The translations under genes and the position numbers were made by a program. A stretch of 64,000 nucleotides of DNA from CAVSRC01 sp963730325. Lineage in GTDB: Bacteria > Pseudomonadota > Alphaproteobacteria > Rhizobiales > Kaistiaceae. Of this stretch, positions 20,696-29,368 are shown piece after piece. Under the pieces are notes generated by a model. The model was not told where the DNA came from. It was given only the letters and a program-made list of their open reading frames with translations, and did not search any database. How positions within the stretch are numbered: position 1 is the first letter of the stretch; each line of letters opens with the position of its first letter. The DNA lies in assembly GCA_963730325.1 (NCBI GenBank), contig CAVSRC010000003.1:33198-97197 (forward strand). The letters run 5' to 3'.

Positions 20696-21616
20696 TCAGT
20701 GGCCGCTGCCGCCAGGATTATGGGTACCGCTGCTCGAAGCACTGTTGTTCGCGCTGCCGCCGCCGGGATTGGTGTTGTCACCGAGGCCGCTGCGGTTGTT
20801 GGCGTTCGGCGCGGCGGTGACACCGCCGGTCCCGACGACCCCGCCGCCCGTGCTCAAGCTGAAGGAGGTTGCACCGCCCACACCGCCGGCCGGCACGCGG
20901 ACGAGACGGCCGGAAGCATCGCGCACCATGACGAACCGGCGCACATCGCAGCTCGACGTGTCCACCCGGAACCCGCGATCAAGCTTCTTGTTGTCGATGA
21001 ACGGGAACGCGCTGGCGAGCAGCGCCTGCTGCTCCTTGGCCGTCAGCGGCTTCATCGGCCGGAAGCGCTGGGTCAGGGCGACCGCGCAGGTGCCGGTGAC
21101 TTCCATGCATTCCTTGCGGCGATTGCACAGGCGTGCCGCGCCTTCATAGAGCGCAAACGCCATGCGGCCGCGCCGGTCGACAGACATGTCGAAGCGCGTG
21201 CCGCGCACGCCGATGGTCGCCGACGGCGTCTTGATCGTATAGGCCTTCTTGGCGCTCAGGCCCGTGATGAAACGGAAGGCGCCGCGCACGGCCTTGAGGC
21301 TGATGTCCTGCGCCTTGTTGCCGGAGAAGACGAAACTGTCGACGGTCATGTACGAGTTCGGGCCGACGACCAGGCGGGTGTCGTCGCGCAGGCGGATCTG
21401 CGCCATGCCCTTCGGGCCGGTGCGGATGACGTCGCCCATATAGACCGGTCCGTCGACGACCAGCGTTCTGTCGCCGGCGGCGCCATTGGCCGCCGCGAAC
21501 TGGGAGACGTCGGCGACAATGCCGCCCTTCTCGATCGCGCGCGCAGCGCCGGCACCGCCGAGGACCAATGCCATCGCGGCAATTGCCGCCAAGAGCCTGA
21601 CGTTACACGCCCGCAT
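20696..21616 (-). CDS. Exported FecR-domain protein
   Basis: The 306-residue protein has a signal peptide (LLAAIAAMALVLGGAGAARA) and a FecR domain: MGDVIRTGPKGMAQIRLRDDTRLVVGP, then KAVRGAFRFITG and IKTPSATIGVRGTRFDM. The last 70 residues are low-complexity Gly/Asn/Ser with repeated GG and NNR steps. There is no FecI sigma factor or TonB receptor beside it, so this is the stand-alone periplasmic FecR type common in alphaproteobacteria, not a classical iron-citrate sensor. Confidence 0.88.
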   Translation of the reverse strand: MRACNVRLLAAIAAMALVLGGAGAARAIEKGGIVADVSQFAAANGAAGDRTLVVDGPVYMGDVIRTGPKGMAQIRLRDDTRLVVGPNSYMTVDSFVFSGNKAQDISLKAVRGAFRFITGLSAKKAYTIKTPSATIGVRGTRFDMSVDRRGRMAFALYEGAARLCNRRKECMEVTGTCAVALTQRFRPMKPLTAKEQQALLASAFPFIDNKKLDRGFRVDTSSCDVRRFVMVRDASGRLVRVPAGGVGGATSFSLSTGGGVVGTGGVTAAPNANNRSGLGDNTNPGGGSANNSASSSGTHNPGGSGH

Positions 21617-21777
21617 CGTCTTCCCACCCCATCAACAGACGAATCGTCGAAGGATGGAGTATGCGCGAAGCGCTGCGGCTTGAATGCGTACCCCCGGTAG
21701 TTTTGCTTAATAAAGAATGACGAGGCGTTGAGGGCCCGCCAGCCGTTGCCGCGGCCCTCGTTCGATGCCGGGCGCAA

Positions 21778-22872
21778 TCAGGCAGCGGCGGCGGCCGTCA
21801 CCCGGCCGTGAGCCTCACGGAACGAGATCAGCTTGCTGCGCGCCTCGTCCCACAACACCAGACGCACGCAACGGAGGCTTTCGCCGAGCGACAACCGCCC
21901 GATCTCGGCAAGCTCCGGATGGGCGCGCAGCACGCCCGGCAACCGGTAATAGGGAATGCGGCTCGACAGATGATGGATGTGATGGATGCCGATATTGGCA
22001 GTGAACCAGCGCAGGACGCCGGGCAGGTCGTAATGCGAGCTGCCGTGAAGCGCCGCCTCCGGCTGGCTCCAGTCGACGTCCTGCGCCCAGAACGTCTCCT
22101 CGAACTGATGCTGCACGTAGAACAGCCAGACGCCGGCCACGGCCGCCAGGACAATGACCGGCAGATGAAGCAGAAGGAACGGCCCCAAGCCGATCAGCCA
22201 CACGAAGGCCGCGGCGACGACGGCGATGGCGGCATTGGTGGTCATGGTGCTCGACCACTCCGACTTCTCACGCATCGCGCCGATCGGCAGGCGCTGCTGG
22301 AGGAGGAACAGATAGGCCGGTCCGATGCCGAACATGACGGCCGGATGGCGGTAGAGCCGGTAGCGCAACCGACGCCACCACGACAGGCCCGTGTATTCGT
22401 TGACCGTCAGGGTGATGATGTCGCCGATCCCCCGGCGCGCGAGATTGCCGGAGCCGGCGTGGTGCATATTGTGCGACCGCCGCCAGAAATCGTAGGGCGT
22501 CAACGTCAGCACGCCGATGGCGCGGCCAACCCAGTCGTTGAGACGCCTGTCGCGAAAGAAGGCACCGTGACCGCAGTCGTGCTGGATCATGAACAGGCGG
22601 ACGAGGAAGCCCGCCGTCGGCAATGCCAGCAGGAGCGACAGCCAGTAGGACCAGGACAGCGTCACCCACATCGCCGCCCACAGCAGGAACAGGGGGGCGA
22701 CGGTGATCGCCAGCTCGGCAAAGCTGCGCGCGTGATCGGGGCTGCGATAGGGGGCCAGCACGCGCATCCAGCCGCGTGCCCGCAATGCAGCTTCGGCGTC
22801 GGCTTCGCAGGCGGCAGGCAAGGCCGGCGCAGAATCAGAACTCACTGCTTCTTCTTCTGCCTCATCCGCCAC
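21778..22872 (-). CDS. Membrane fatty acid desaturase
   Basis: The 364-residue integral membrane protein has three histidine boxes of the desaturase family: HDCGHGAF, HNMHHAGSG and IGIHHIHHLSS, which hold the di-iron centre. Hydrophobic segments at about 55-95 and 215-255 form the usual paired hairpins. It most resembles the omega-6/delta-12-like bacterial desaturases, though regioselectivity cannot be read from sequence. The GTG start at 22872 overlaps the preceding small gene by 31 bp and lacks a strong ribosome site, so a later start is possible. Confidence 0.88.
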   Translation of the reverse strand: MADEAEEEAVSSDSAPALPAACEADAEAALRARGWMRVLAPYRSPDHARSFAELAITVAPLFLLWAAMWVTLSWSYWLSLLLALPTAGFLVRLFMIQHDCGHGAFFRDRRLNDWVGRAIGVLTLTPYDFWRRSHNMHHAGSGNLARRGIGDIITLTVNEYTGLSWWRRLRYRLYRHPAVMFGIGPAYLFLLQQRLPIGAMREKSEWSSTMTTNAAIAVVAAAFVWLIGLGPFLLLHLPVIVLAAVAGVWLFYVQHQFEETFWAQDVDWSQPEAALHGSSHYDLPGVLRWFTANIGIHHIHHLSSRIPYYRLPGVLRAHPELAEIGRLSLGESLRCVRLVLWDEARSKLISFREAHGRVTAAAAA

Positions 22873-23066
22873 AATTGAAAACCGTGCTCCCGGACCGATT
22901 CCTCGATCTGGTCGCGCGGCAGGCCGTGGGGCGGGTCGCGCTCGTCAGCGAGCACGCCGGTCGCCGTCCACGGACCGAACTTCGGCGGCAACTTGCTCCC
23001 GCCAGAGTCGTCGGCGAAAGCGCGCATGGCGCTGTTCACCTCCGATTTGAAGACGTACATCCTCAT
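22842..23066 (-). CDS. Small conserved protein of Rhizobiales, unknown function
   Basis: The ATG at 23066 (MRMYVFKSEVNSAMRAF) follows GAGAGGA at ideal spacing. The 74 residues include SGGSKLPPKFGPWTATGV and HGLPRDQIEESVREHGFQLWR and match a family of small cytosolic proteins I recall from rhizobia, with no assigned function. It overlaps the start of the desaturase gene, so the two are probably cotranscribed. Confidence 0.8.
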   Translation of the reverse strand: MRMYVFKSEVNSAMRAFADDSGGSKLPPKFGPWTATGVLADERDPPHGLPRDQIEESVREHGFQLWRMRQKKKQ

Positions 23067-23130
23067 CGGAATCCTCTCGATGGATGTGTCCTGCCCCGGC
23101 GGGGGCAACAGTGTGAGCCTGCCTGCACGC

Positions 23131-23340
23131 CTAGACGATCTCGATCTTGCTGACGGCAACCTTGCCGGAGCGCGGATCGGTCTCGGTCTCGAAGGAAACC
23201 TTCTGGCCTTCGCTGAGCGTGGCGATGCCGGCGCGTTCGAGAGCGGTGGCGTGGACGAAGGCGTCCTTTTCGCCGTTATCGGGCTGAATGAAGCCGTAGC
23301 CGCGTTGGCTGTTGTAGAACTTCACAGTACCGGTGATCAT
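23131..23340 (-). CDS. Cold-shock protein (CspA family)
   Basis: The 69-residue product is a complete cold-shock domain: TGTVKFYNSQRGYGFIQPDNG holds RNP1-like (YGFI) and DAFVHATAL the RNP2-like nucleic-acid-binding motif. It is an RNA chaperone in the cytoplasm. Its ATG 23340 follows AGGAAG. The 276-bp gap upstream contains an AT-rich candidate promoter around 23500, leaving a leader of roughly 140 nt, as is typical for cold-shock genes regulated through their 5' UTR. Confidence 0.95.
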   Translation of the reverse strand: MITGTVKFYNSQRGYGFIQPDNGEKDAFVHATALERAGIATLSEGQKVSFETETDPRSGKVAVSKIEIV

Positions 23341-23487
23341 GAGTCGGTCTTCCTGGTTGTTGTGCACGTCCGAACCGAGCCGCACCGCGGCTGATTCCCG
23401 GTTCGTCGAATCTGGAAAGAGAATCTGAAGCGTGCGTCCAACACGGACGCCACTCGGCCCAGTTGTCCGGCCAAATATCGATTGCCT

Positions 23488-23516
23488 TGTTTATTGATTT
23501 TGTCGCGAAAACACAA
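23488..23516 (-). promoter_or_regulatory. Candidate promoter of the cold-shock gene
   Basis: On the minus strand TTGTGT (23516-23511) and TAAACA (23493-23488) are 17 bp apart within the most AT-rich stretch of this gap. It would give a long 5' UTR before the cold-shock gene. Confidence 0.4.
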
Positions 23517-23616
23517 GGGAAGGTCGATTTCGCACCTTCGGGGAGCGCACCAACACATTGACGGAACGACAGATATTTGGGCGTTTACGTTGTTCCGACT
23601 GGCCGATGCCGGCCGC

Positions 23617-24519
23617 TCACACGACCACGACGCCGGTGTGCTTGGCCTTCTCCTCCGGCTCGACATGGATGGCGATGTGGATATCGGGCACGGTTTCGCG
23701 CAGCGCCCTCTCGATACGGTCGCAGATCGCGTGGCTCTCCGACACCGGCATCGTCCCCGGCACCACCAGATGGAACTCGACGAAGATCATCCGCCCGGCA
23801 TGGCGCGTGCGCACGTCATGCGCCTCGATGGCGCCGGTGGCGTTCTCCGAGATGACGGTACGGATGCGATCGAGGATGTCGGACGACACCGCCTCGTCCA
23901 TGAGCCCGCCGACCGAGACGCGGATCAGCTTCCAGCCTTGCCACAGAATGTTGACCGCCACGGCCGCCGCCAGAATCGGGTCGAGAATGACCCAGCCGGT
24001 GAGGACCACCAGCACCAGGCCGACAAAGACCCCGACCGAGGTGGCGACGTCGGTGAACAGGTGGACGCCGTCCGCCGCCAGCGCCATGGAGCGCCGCTTG
24101 CGCCCGACGGTGACCAGCACCGTCGCCCACCCCCCATTGATCGCCGTTGCCAGGAGATTGACGGCAAGGCCGGCAGCCGGCTGATCGAGCACGCGTGGAT
24201 GCTGCAATCCCTGCCATGCCGACGACAGGATCGACAGGGCGGCGATGATGATGAACACGCCCTCCAGCACGACGGAGAAATATTCCACCTTGGCGTGACC
24301 GAAGGGATGATTGTCGTCCGCCGGCAAGGCGGAGTAGCGGATGGCGGCCAGCGCCACGATCGCCGTCGCCACGTTGACGAAACTCTCCAGCGCGTCCGAC
24401 CACAGAGCCACCGATCCGGTAAGCGCCCACGCCCAGAATTTCAGCCCGAGCACCAGAATGCCGATGCCGACGCTGACGAGCGCAAGATGCGAAATCGATG
24501 CGGAGAGGCGGTTCGGCAT
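23617..24519 (-). CDS. Cation diffusion facilitator (CDF) efflux transporter
   Basis: This 300-residue protein has six hydrophobic segments and a cytoplasmic C-terminal domain. The metal-site signatures are SDALESFVN in TM2, DNHPFGHAKVEYFS after it, and ALAADGVHLFTDVATS in TM5, the Asp/His tetrad of CDF exporters. Substrates in the family are Zn, Fe, Co, Cd or Mn; the DGVHLFTD pattern (H and D in TM5) does not settle which. It ends about 275 bp from the cold-shock start and is likely monocistronic. Confidence 0.92.
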   Translation of the reverse strand: MPNRLSASISHLALVSVGIGILVLGLKFWAWALTGSVALWSDALESFVNVATAIVALAAIRYSALPADDNHPFGHAKVEYFSVVLEGVFIIIAALSILSSAWQGLQHPRVLDQPAAGLAVNLLATAINGGWATVLVTVGRKRRSMALAADGVHLFTDVATSVGVFVGLVLVVLTGWVILDPILAAAVAVNILWQGWKLIRVSVGGLMDEAVSSDILDRIRTVISENATGAIEAHDVRTRHAGRMIFVEFHLVVPGTMPVSESHAICDRIERALRETVPDIHIAIHVEPEEKAKHTGVVVV

Positions 24520-24715
24520 GGCGGTTCATTCGATACGCGATAATGGCGGGTCCGGGGATAGCCTATTTGGGTCTTTGCCGCCACGCGCCCTCACCTGAGA
24601 AGAACTCCAGGCCGCGGACGGCCGATATCCACAACCGCAAATCCTGTAATCAGAATGGTTTGAGGGCTCGCGCTCACACCGCGTCTTCGCTCCACAGTGC
24701 GGGATGTTTTTTTGC

Positions 24716-24743
24716 TTGTCGTCCCGTCCCGGTGCGTTAGACT
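24716..24743 (+). promoter_or_regulatory. Candidate promoter of the 27-residue membrane peptide
   Basis: TTGTCG and TAGACT are separated by 16 bp, about 34 bp before the small frame at 24777. Confidence 0.45.
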
Positions 24744-24776
24744 CATCTACTGTGCCAAAGGTACGGGAGACAGACC

Positions 24777-24860
24777 ATGAGCCTAGCTCGACCGTTCCAT
24801 GTGGTCATTGTGTTTGCGGCGTTTCTGTTCATTGGGGCAATTGTCATCGGCGCCCTGTAA
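24777..24860 (+). CDS. 27-residue single-pass membrane peptide
   Basis: This short frame encodes MSLARPFHVVIVFAAF followed by more hydrophobic residues to a stop at 24860; about residues 8-27 would span the membrane. GGGAGA lies upstream at suitable spacing, a promoter-like pair precedes it and a strong hairpin with a T-rich tail follows, so the whole transcription unit is visible in 230 bp. No competing gene covers the spot. Function is unknown; such peptides often modulate larger membrane proteins, and TrkH lies next door on the other strand. Confidence 0.6.
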   Translation: MSLARPFHVVIVFAAFLFIGAIVIGAL

Positions 24861-24902
24861 CGACGCTGGCGGCGCATCAGTTTGGGGCCTGAACGATCGA
24901 CG

Positions 24903-24945
24903 GAGGCCGGCATCGCGAGGAGGCGGTGCCGGCCTCTGCTCTTTT
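24903..24945 (+). terminator. Intrinsic terminator after the small membrane peptide
   Basis: GAGGCCGGCA (24903-24912) and TGCCGGCCTC (24927-24936) form a perfect 10-bp stem followed by TGCTCTTTT on the plus strand. It sits between convergent genes and may also stop trkH transcripts. Confidence 0.75.
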
Positions 24946-24950
24946 GTGGC

Positions 24951-26447
24951 TCAGCGGAAGAAGCTCGGCAGGAACAGAATCATCACGCCGAGGATTTCCA
25001 GCCGCCCGAGAATCATCGCGAAGGAGAGAATGACCTTGGCCGTCTCGGGCAGGCCGGCGAAATTGCCGGCCGGGCCGATCGCCTCGGTGATGCCCGGGCC
25101 GACATTGCCGAGCGTAGCGGCGACCGCCGACATGGCGGTGGCGGCGTCCATGCCGAGCAGGCTGAGCATCGCCGCCATGATCGCGAAAGCAACCAGGTAG
25201 AGATAGACGAACGTGCCGACCGAGGCCGCCTCCTCGTCGGTGATGATGCGATCGCCGTAGCGCATCGGGCTGACGACATGGGGGTGGATGGCGCGGCGGA
25301 TGTGCTGCACGACGACGCGGATCATGATCTGGTAGCGGAAGATCTTGATGCCGCCCGAGGTCGACCCGGTGCAGCCGCCGACGAACGACACCAGGAAGAC
25401 GAAAGTGGCGGTGAAGGTGCCCCAGGCGACATAGTCGTTGGCGGCGTAGCCGGTCGTCGTCATCACCGAGATGACGGCGAAGACGGCGCGGGTGGTGGCG
25501 TCGAAGCCGCCGAGGCCGTGCTGCAGGTTGAGCCACAGTCCGAGGATGGCCGACAGGCCGAAGGCCGCAACCAGGAAGGCGACGGCCTGCGGATCGAGGC
25601 GCTGGCGCAGCGACCCGCGGCGGACGATGCGCAGATAGGCGAGAAAGGGCACGCCGCCGGCGATCATGAACACGATGCTCGCCCAGTAGAGCGCATCGCT
25701 GTCGAACCAGGCGAACGACTTGTCGTGGGTCGAGTAGCCGCCGGTGCAGACCGTGGTGAAGGCGTGGTTGAGCGCATCGAACGGGGTCATGCCCAGCGCC
25801 CAGTAAGACAGGAAGCAGGCGACGGTGAGCGCCAGATAGACGCGCCCGACGAAGCTGGCGACGCTGCGCACATGCGGCACCACGTCCTCCGAGCGGTCCG
25901 ACGATTCCAGCCGGAAGAGCTGCATGCCGCCGATCTTGAGGAAGGGCAGGATGACGATGGCGATGCCGACGATGCCGATTCCGCCGATCCATTGCAGGGT
26001 CGAGCGCCACAGCAGGATCGAGCGTGGCATGGCGTCGAGCCCGGTGAGCACGGTCGAGCCGGTGGTGGTCAGCCCCGAGGTCGATTCGAAATAGGCGTCG
26101 ACCAGGCTGAGATTGATCGGCGGCGCCATCAGGGGCAGCGCACCGAACAGCGGCACCACGAACCATGAGACGACCGTGAGCAGCGCCGCATCGCGGAAGC
26201 GCAGCTCGAACGGCCGGCCCTTGGTGGTCAGCACGCAGGCCCCGGCGAACAAGGCCGTGATGCCGGCATTGACCGCAAAGACCTGCGCCAGCCCGTCATG
26301 CGCGGCCAGCGAGACCAGCGCCATCGCCCCCTCGCCCGCGGCAATCGCAAAGAGAATCCAGCCGAGAGCAAGGACGGCGGGCCAAATCTGTGGCAGCAAG
26401 CGCGCTGGTCTCCCCTTGTCGGCTCCCGGACGGCCGGAATCGGCCAT
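24951..26447 (-). CDS. trkH: TrkH-family potassium uptake channel subunit
   Basis: The 498-residue protein has the four pore repeats of TrkH/KtrB: STSGLTTTGSTVL, FTTVCTGGYSTHDKS, VISVMTTTGYAANDY and TLGNVGPGI, each with the selectivity-filter glycine. The GGCTGSTSGGIKIFR loop is also typical. TrkH moves K+ across the inner membrane with a TrkA-type regulatory partner, not present in this window. The start at 26447 yields a short hydrophilic N-terminus before the first membrane helix. Confidence 0.94.
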   Translation of the reverse strand: MADSGRPGADKGRPARLLPQIWPAVLALGWILFAIAAGEGAMALVSLAAHDGLAQVFAVNAGITALFAGACVLTTKGRPFELRFRDAALLTVVSWFVVPLFGALPLMAPPINLSLVDAYFESTSGLTTTGSTVLTGLDAMPRSILLWRSTLQWIGGIGIVGIAIVILPFLKIGGMQLFRLESSDRSEDVVPHVRSVASFVGRVYLALTVACFLSYWALGMTPFDALNHAFTTVCTGGYSTHDKSFAWFDSDALYWASIVFMIAGGVPFLAYLRIVRRGSLRQRLDPQAVAFLVAAFGLSAILGLWLNLQHGLGGFDATTRAVFAVISVMTTTGYAANDYVAWGTFTATFVFLVSFVGGCTGSTSGGIKIFRYQIMIRVVVQHIRRAIHPHVVSPMRYGDRIITDEEAASVGTFVYLYLVAFAIMAAMLSLLGMDAATAMSAVAATLGNVGPGITEAIGPAGNFAGLPETAKVILSFAMILGRLEILGVMILFLPSFFR

Positions 26448-26509
26448 GCGGACCGACCGGACGATTTAGCCCGGATGCGGCGGCCTGGCCAAGCCGGGGA
26501 AATGCCGCC

Positions 26510-27287
26510 CTACCAGGTGGCGGGCCTGCCGTCGCGGAAGAATCCGCCGGTCGCCTCGCCGGGCGTCACCGCCCAGACCACCGAGGCCGCCCCCTTTTCG
26601 AGGCTGCGCGGCGCCGACTGGCCGCCCATGCGCGTGCGCACCCAGCCGGGACAGACTGCATTGACGGCGATGCGCCGCGGCGCCAGGTCGCGGGCGTAGA
26701 TTTTGGCCAGCGCAATCATCGCCGCCTTGGAAACGCGATAGGCCGAGCCCGGCCAGCCGGCCTCCCTGTAAGTGCCGGCATCGACGCCGGCGACGAATTC
26801 GTTGACCAGCGCGACCAGCCGGTCGCGGGTGAGTTCAGGATCGGCGAAGCGGGCACTGAGCGCCGGCGCATAGGCATCGAGCTCGCCCATGCCGCTCGAC
26901 ACCATGACGATGGCACCGCCATCGTCGATCAGCGGCAGCAACGCCTCGGTCAGATCGAGGGCGCCGAAGAAATTGACCGCCAGCGTCTTGCGCACGACCT
27001 CGCCATCGAAGCCGTCGAGCGAGATGCCGGCATTGTTGACGAGCCCATGGAGGCTTGCGGCCTTGCCGGCGAAGGTCCTCGGCGAGCGCACCGATGTCCT
27101 CCGCCGATGTCACGTCAAGCGGGCTGAAGGCGACGCCCAGCATCTCGGCCGCCGCCTGCCCTTCGGCGGCATCGCGCGCCGTGAGCAGGACCGAGAAGCC
27201 GGCCGCCTTGAGCTGGCGGCAGGCTTCCAGCCCGATGCCGCGGTTGGCGCCAGTGACCAGAACCGTGCCGCCCCCCGCATCGGCCAT
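26510..27287 (-). pseudogene. Short-chain dehydrogenase/reductase, one-base frameshift
   Basis: The first 75 residues (VLVTGANRGIGLEACRQL, then LDVTSAEDIGALAEDL) are in one frame and the remainder (HGLVNNAGISLDGF, VMVSSGMGELDAYAPA, SAYRVSKAAMIALAKIYA, VNAVCPGWVRTRMGG) in another. A single extra base near 27073 explains the shift: removing one T from GACCTTCGCC on the coding strand joins EDL to AGKAASLHG. All catalytic residues (Asn, Ser, Tyr, Lys) are otherwise present. It looks like a carbonyl-reductase-type SDR. It begins 2 bp after the pirin stop, so the two form an operon. Confidence 0.82.
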
Positions 27288-27289
27288 GG

Positions 27290-28204
27290 CTAGGCCGACT
27301 CCTTTATGAAATTGCCGGTCTGCAGGTCACGGACGGCCTGCTGCAACTCGGCCTGCGTGTTCATCACGATCGGCCCATACCAGGCGACCGGCTCCTTGAG
27401 CGGCTTCCCGGAAACCAGCAGGAAGCGGATGCCTTCATCGCCTGCCTGCACTGTAATCTCGTCGCCGGAATCGAACAACACCATCGAGCGGTTTCCCACC
27501 GTCTCGCGCACCAGCAACTCGTTGCCGTCGGCGTCGCTCTTTTCGGTGAGCACGCCGAACGGATGCGAGGCGTCGCGGAACGTGCCCGAGCCCTCGAAGA
27601 CATAGGCGAAGGCGTGACGGCTGGTCTCCACCGGCAGGGTCTTCTTCTTGCCCGGCGGCACCCAGACGTCGATGTAGTTGGGATCGGCGGCAACGCCTTC
27701 GACCGGGCCGGTCTTGCCCCAGAAATCGCCAACCACGATGCGCACCACGGTGCCGTCGTCGTCGATCACCTCGGGAATGTCGGCGGCGTGGATGTCCTGG
27801 TAGCGCGGGCTGGTCATCTTCAGCGAGGACGGCAGGTTGGCCCATAGCTGGAAGCCGTGCATGCGGCCCTTGGGATCGCCCTGCGGCATCTCCTGATGCA
27901 TGATGCCGCTGCCCGCCGTCATCCACTGGACATCGCCGGCACCGAGCTTGCCGCGATTACCCAGGCTGTCGCCATGCTCGACCGTGCCGGCGAGCACATA
28001 GGTGATGGTCTCGATGCCGCGATGCGGATGCCACGGGAAGCCCTTGAGGAAATCTTCCGGGCTGTCGTTGCGGAAGTCGTCGAACAGCAGGAACGGATCG
28101 AAGTCGTGCGTCTGCCCGAAGCCGAAGGCGCGGTGAAGCTTCACACCGGCGCCTTCGATTGTCGGCTTGGCATCGACCACACGCTTGACGGGACGCAGGG
28201 ACAT
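27290..28204 (-). CDS. Pirin family protein
   Basis: The 304-residue bicupin shows the pirin metal site HPHRGIETITYVL with a downstream His and Glu (AGSGIMHQEMP), the PRVRRIVG-like VVRIVVGDFWGK, and a C-terminal cupin (WVPPGKKKTLPV, HAFAYVFEGSG). Pirins are nuclear or cytosolic metal-binding proteins; some bacterial members have quercetinase activity. The ATG at 28204 (MSLRPVKRVVDAK) fits the family start. A pseudo-palindrome lies 24 bp upstream. Confidence 0.93.
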   Translation of the reverse strand: MSLRPVKRVVDAKPTIEGAGVKLHRAFGFGQTHDFDPFLLFDDFRNDSPEDFLKGFPWHPHRGIETITYVLAGTVEHGDSLGNRGKLGAGDVQWMTAGSGIMHQEMPQGDPKGRMHGFQLWANLPSSLKMTSPRYQDIHAADIPEVIDDDGTVVRIVVGDFWGKTGPVEGVAADPNYIDVWVPPGKKKTLPVETSRHAFAYVFEGSGTFRDASHPFGVLTEKSDADGNELLVRETVGNRSMVLFDSGDEITVQAGDEGIRFLLVSGKPLKEPVAWYGPIVMNTQAELQQAVRDLQTGNFIKESA

Positions 28205-28227
28205 GGGCGCTCTCCATTCGCTCAGAT

Positions 28228-28244
28228 GGTCACTATTGGTAACC
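28228..28244. promoter_or_regulatory. Pseudo-palindromic operator candidate upstream of pirin
   Basis: GGTCACTATTGGTAACC has 6-bp arms that match at five positions (GGTCAC against GGTTAC) around a 5-bp centre. It sits where a repressor would cover the ribosome site or promoter of the pirin-SDR operon. HxlR or MarR-type regulators are plausible, but none is encoded nearby. Confidence 0.3.
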
Positions 28245-28474
28245 GAAGATGGGCATCGCGGCGCAAAAGGCAAGACCCGTGCCCGGCACCGGACGCAAGG
28301 CTGATCTGCGGGCTGTTCGCGTCGCGGGACGGGCATGCCCGCCGCCGTGCCGCTAAGATAGCCGAATTCGGTCATCAGCGCGCGATGATCGCCCTCGATC
28401 TTTTTCGCCTGGGCGGCCGACAGAACCGACTGACGGCCACCGGTGCCAGACGGCGAACGGCCGGCACCCGGCGC

Positions 28475-29285
28475 CTATTGCTTGCCCAGAAGTTCGCGCC
28501 CGGCAGCGAGGATCGCCCTGTCGGTCTCGAGCGCCGTGGTGACGCTGCCCGCCTTCTCGCTGTAGGGCGCGCCGGCAAGCTTCCGATCGCGCCACGGGCC
28601 GGTGGAGATGGTGATGGCGCGGAAGACCAGACTGCCGTCGACGCGGGCGAGATGCATGCCGCCCGAGGCGCCGCCGACCGCATCGCAATCGCTGCGATAG
28701 AAGTTCGTCGCCGCGCTCGAGATCGGCACGCGGCGGACGTCACAGCCGCGCACCACCGGCATGGCGGGGTCGAGCGATCCCATGTCGGCCGGATGGGCGG
28801 TGAGCACGATGAGCTTGTCGCCGACGCTGGGCCGCGTCGCCGCCGGCGGGAATGGTTCGGCGCCGGCAATCGGCGTCGCCAGGCGGACAATCGCCCAGTC
28901 GTTGTTGGAGCCGGGCTTGGGCGGCACGGCGCCGAAGCGGGCGTGTGCCGCGTCGGTTCTTCAGCGGCACCCAGTCGGCGCCCGGCGCCTGCGCCCGGAA
29001 GAAGCATTTGCCCGCGCGCCCGCCATCGGCGGTGAAGAAGGTGTGGGCGGCCGTCAGCACCAGATCGCTGGCCAGGAACAGCGCGCCGGAGGCGAGCACC
29101 GGCTGCGGCTCGAAACAGGCGACATGGCCCGACACCTTGCGGATGCGCGCGATCTCGTCGGCCGACAGGCCGAGCTTCGGCCCGAGTGCTGCGAGCGCGC
29201 CGCGATCGTCCACGCCGATGATGTTGGCGGAGGCTGGCGCATGAGCCAGGACGAAGGCTGCAAATACGATCGGCAGTAGCCTCAT
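28475..29285 (-). pseudogene. Secreted trypsin-like serine protease, one-base frameshift
   Basis: The product starts with a signal peptide (LLPIVFAAFVLAHAPASA). The catalytic triad is complete across two frames: His in LVLTAAHTFF, Asp in NNDWAIVRL, Ser in DAVGGASGGMHL. One extra base near 28955 separates the halves; deleting one C of AACCGACGCG on the coding strand joins WVPLKN to DAAHARFGAVPP. Apart from that nothing is missing. Without the shift it would be a 269-residue periplasmic protease of the S1 family. Confidence 0.82.
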
Positions 29286-29368
29286 CTCTCTCCATCCGCA
29301 GCCAGACCGTCGCCGGTCTTTGACAAGCGCGCAACGCCGTCATAGCACGCGCCGACCAGACCAAAGGC

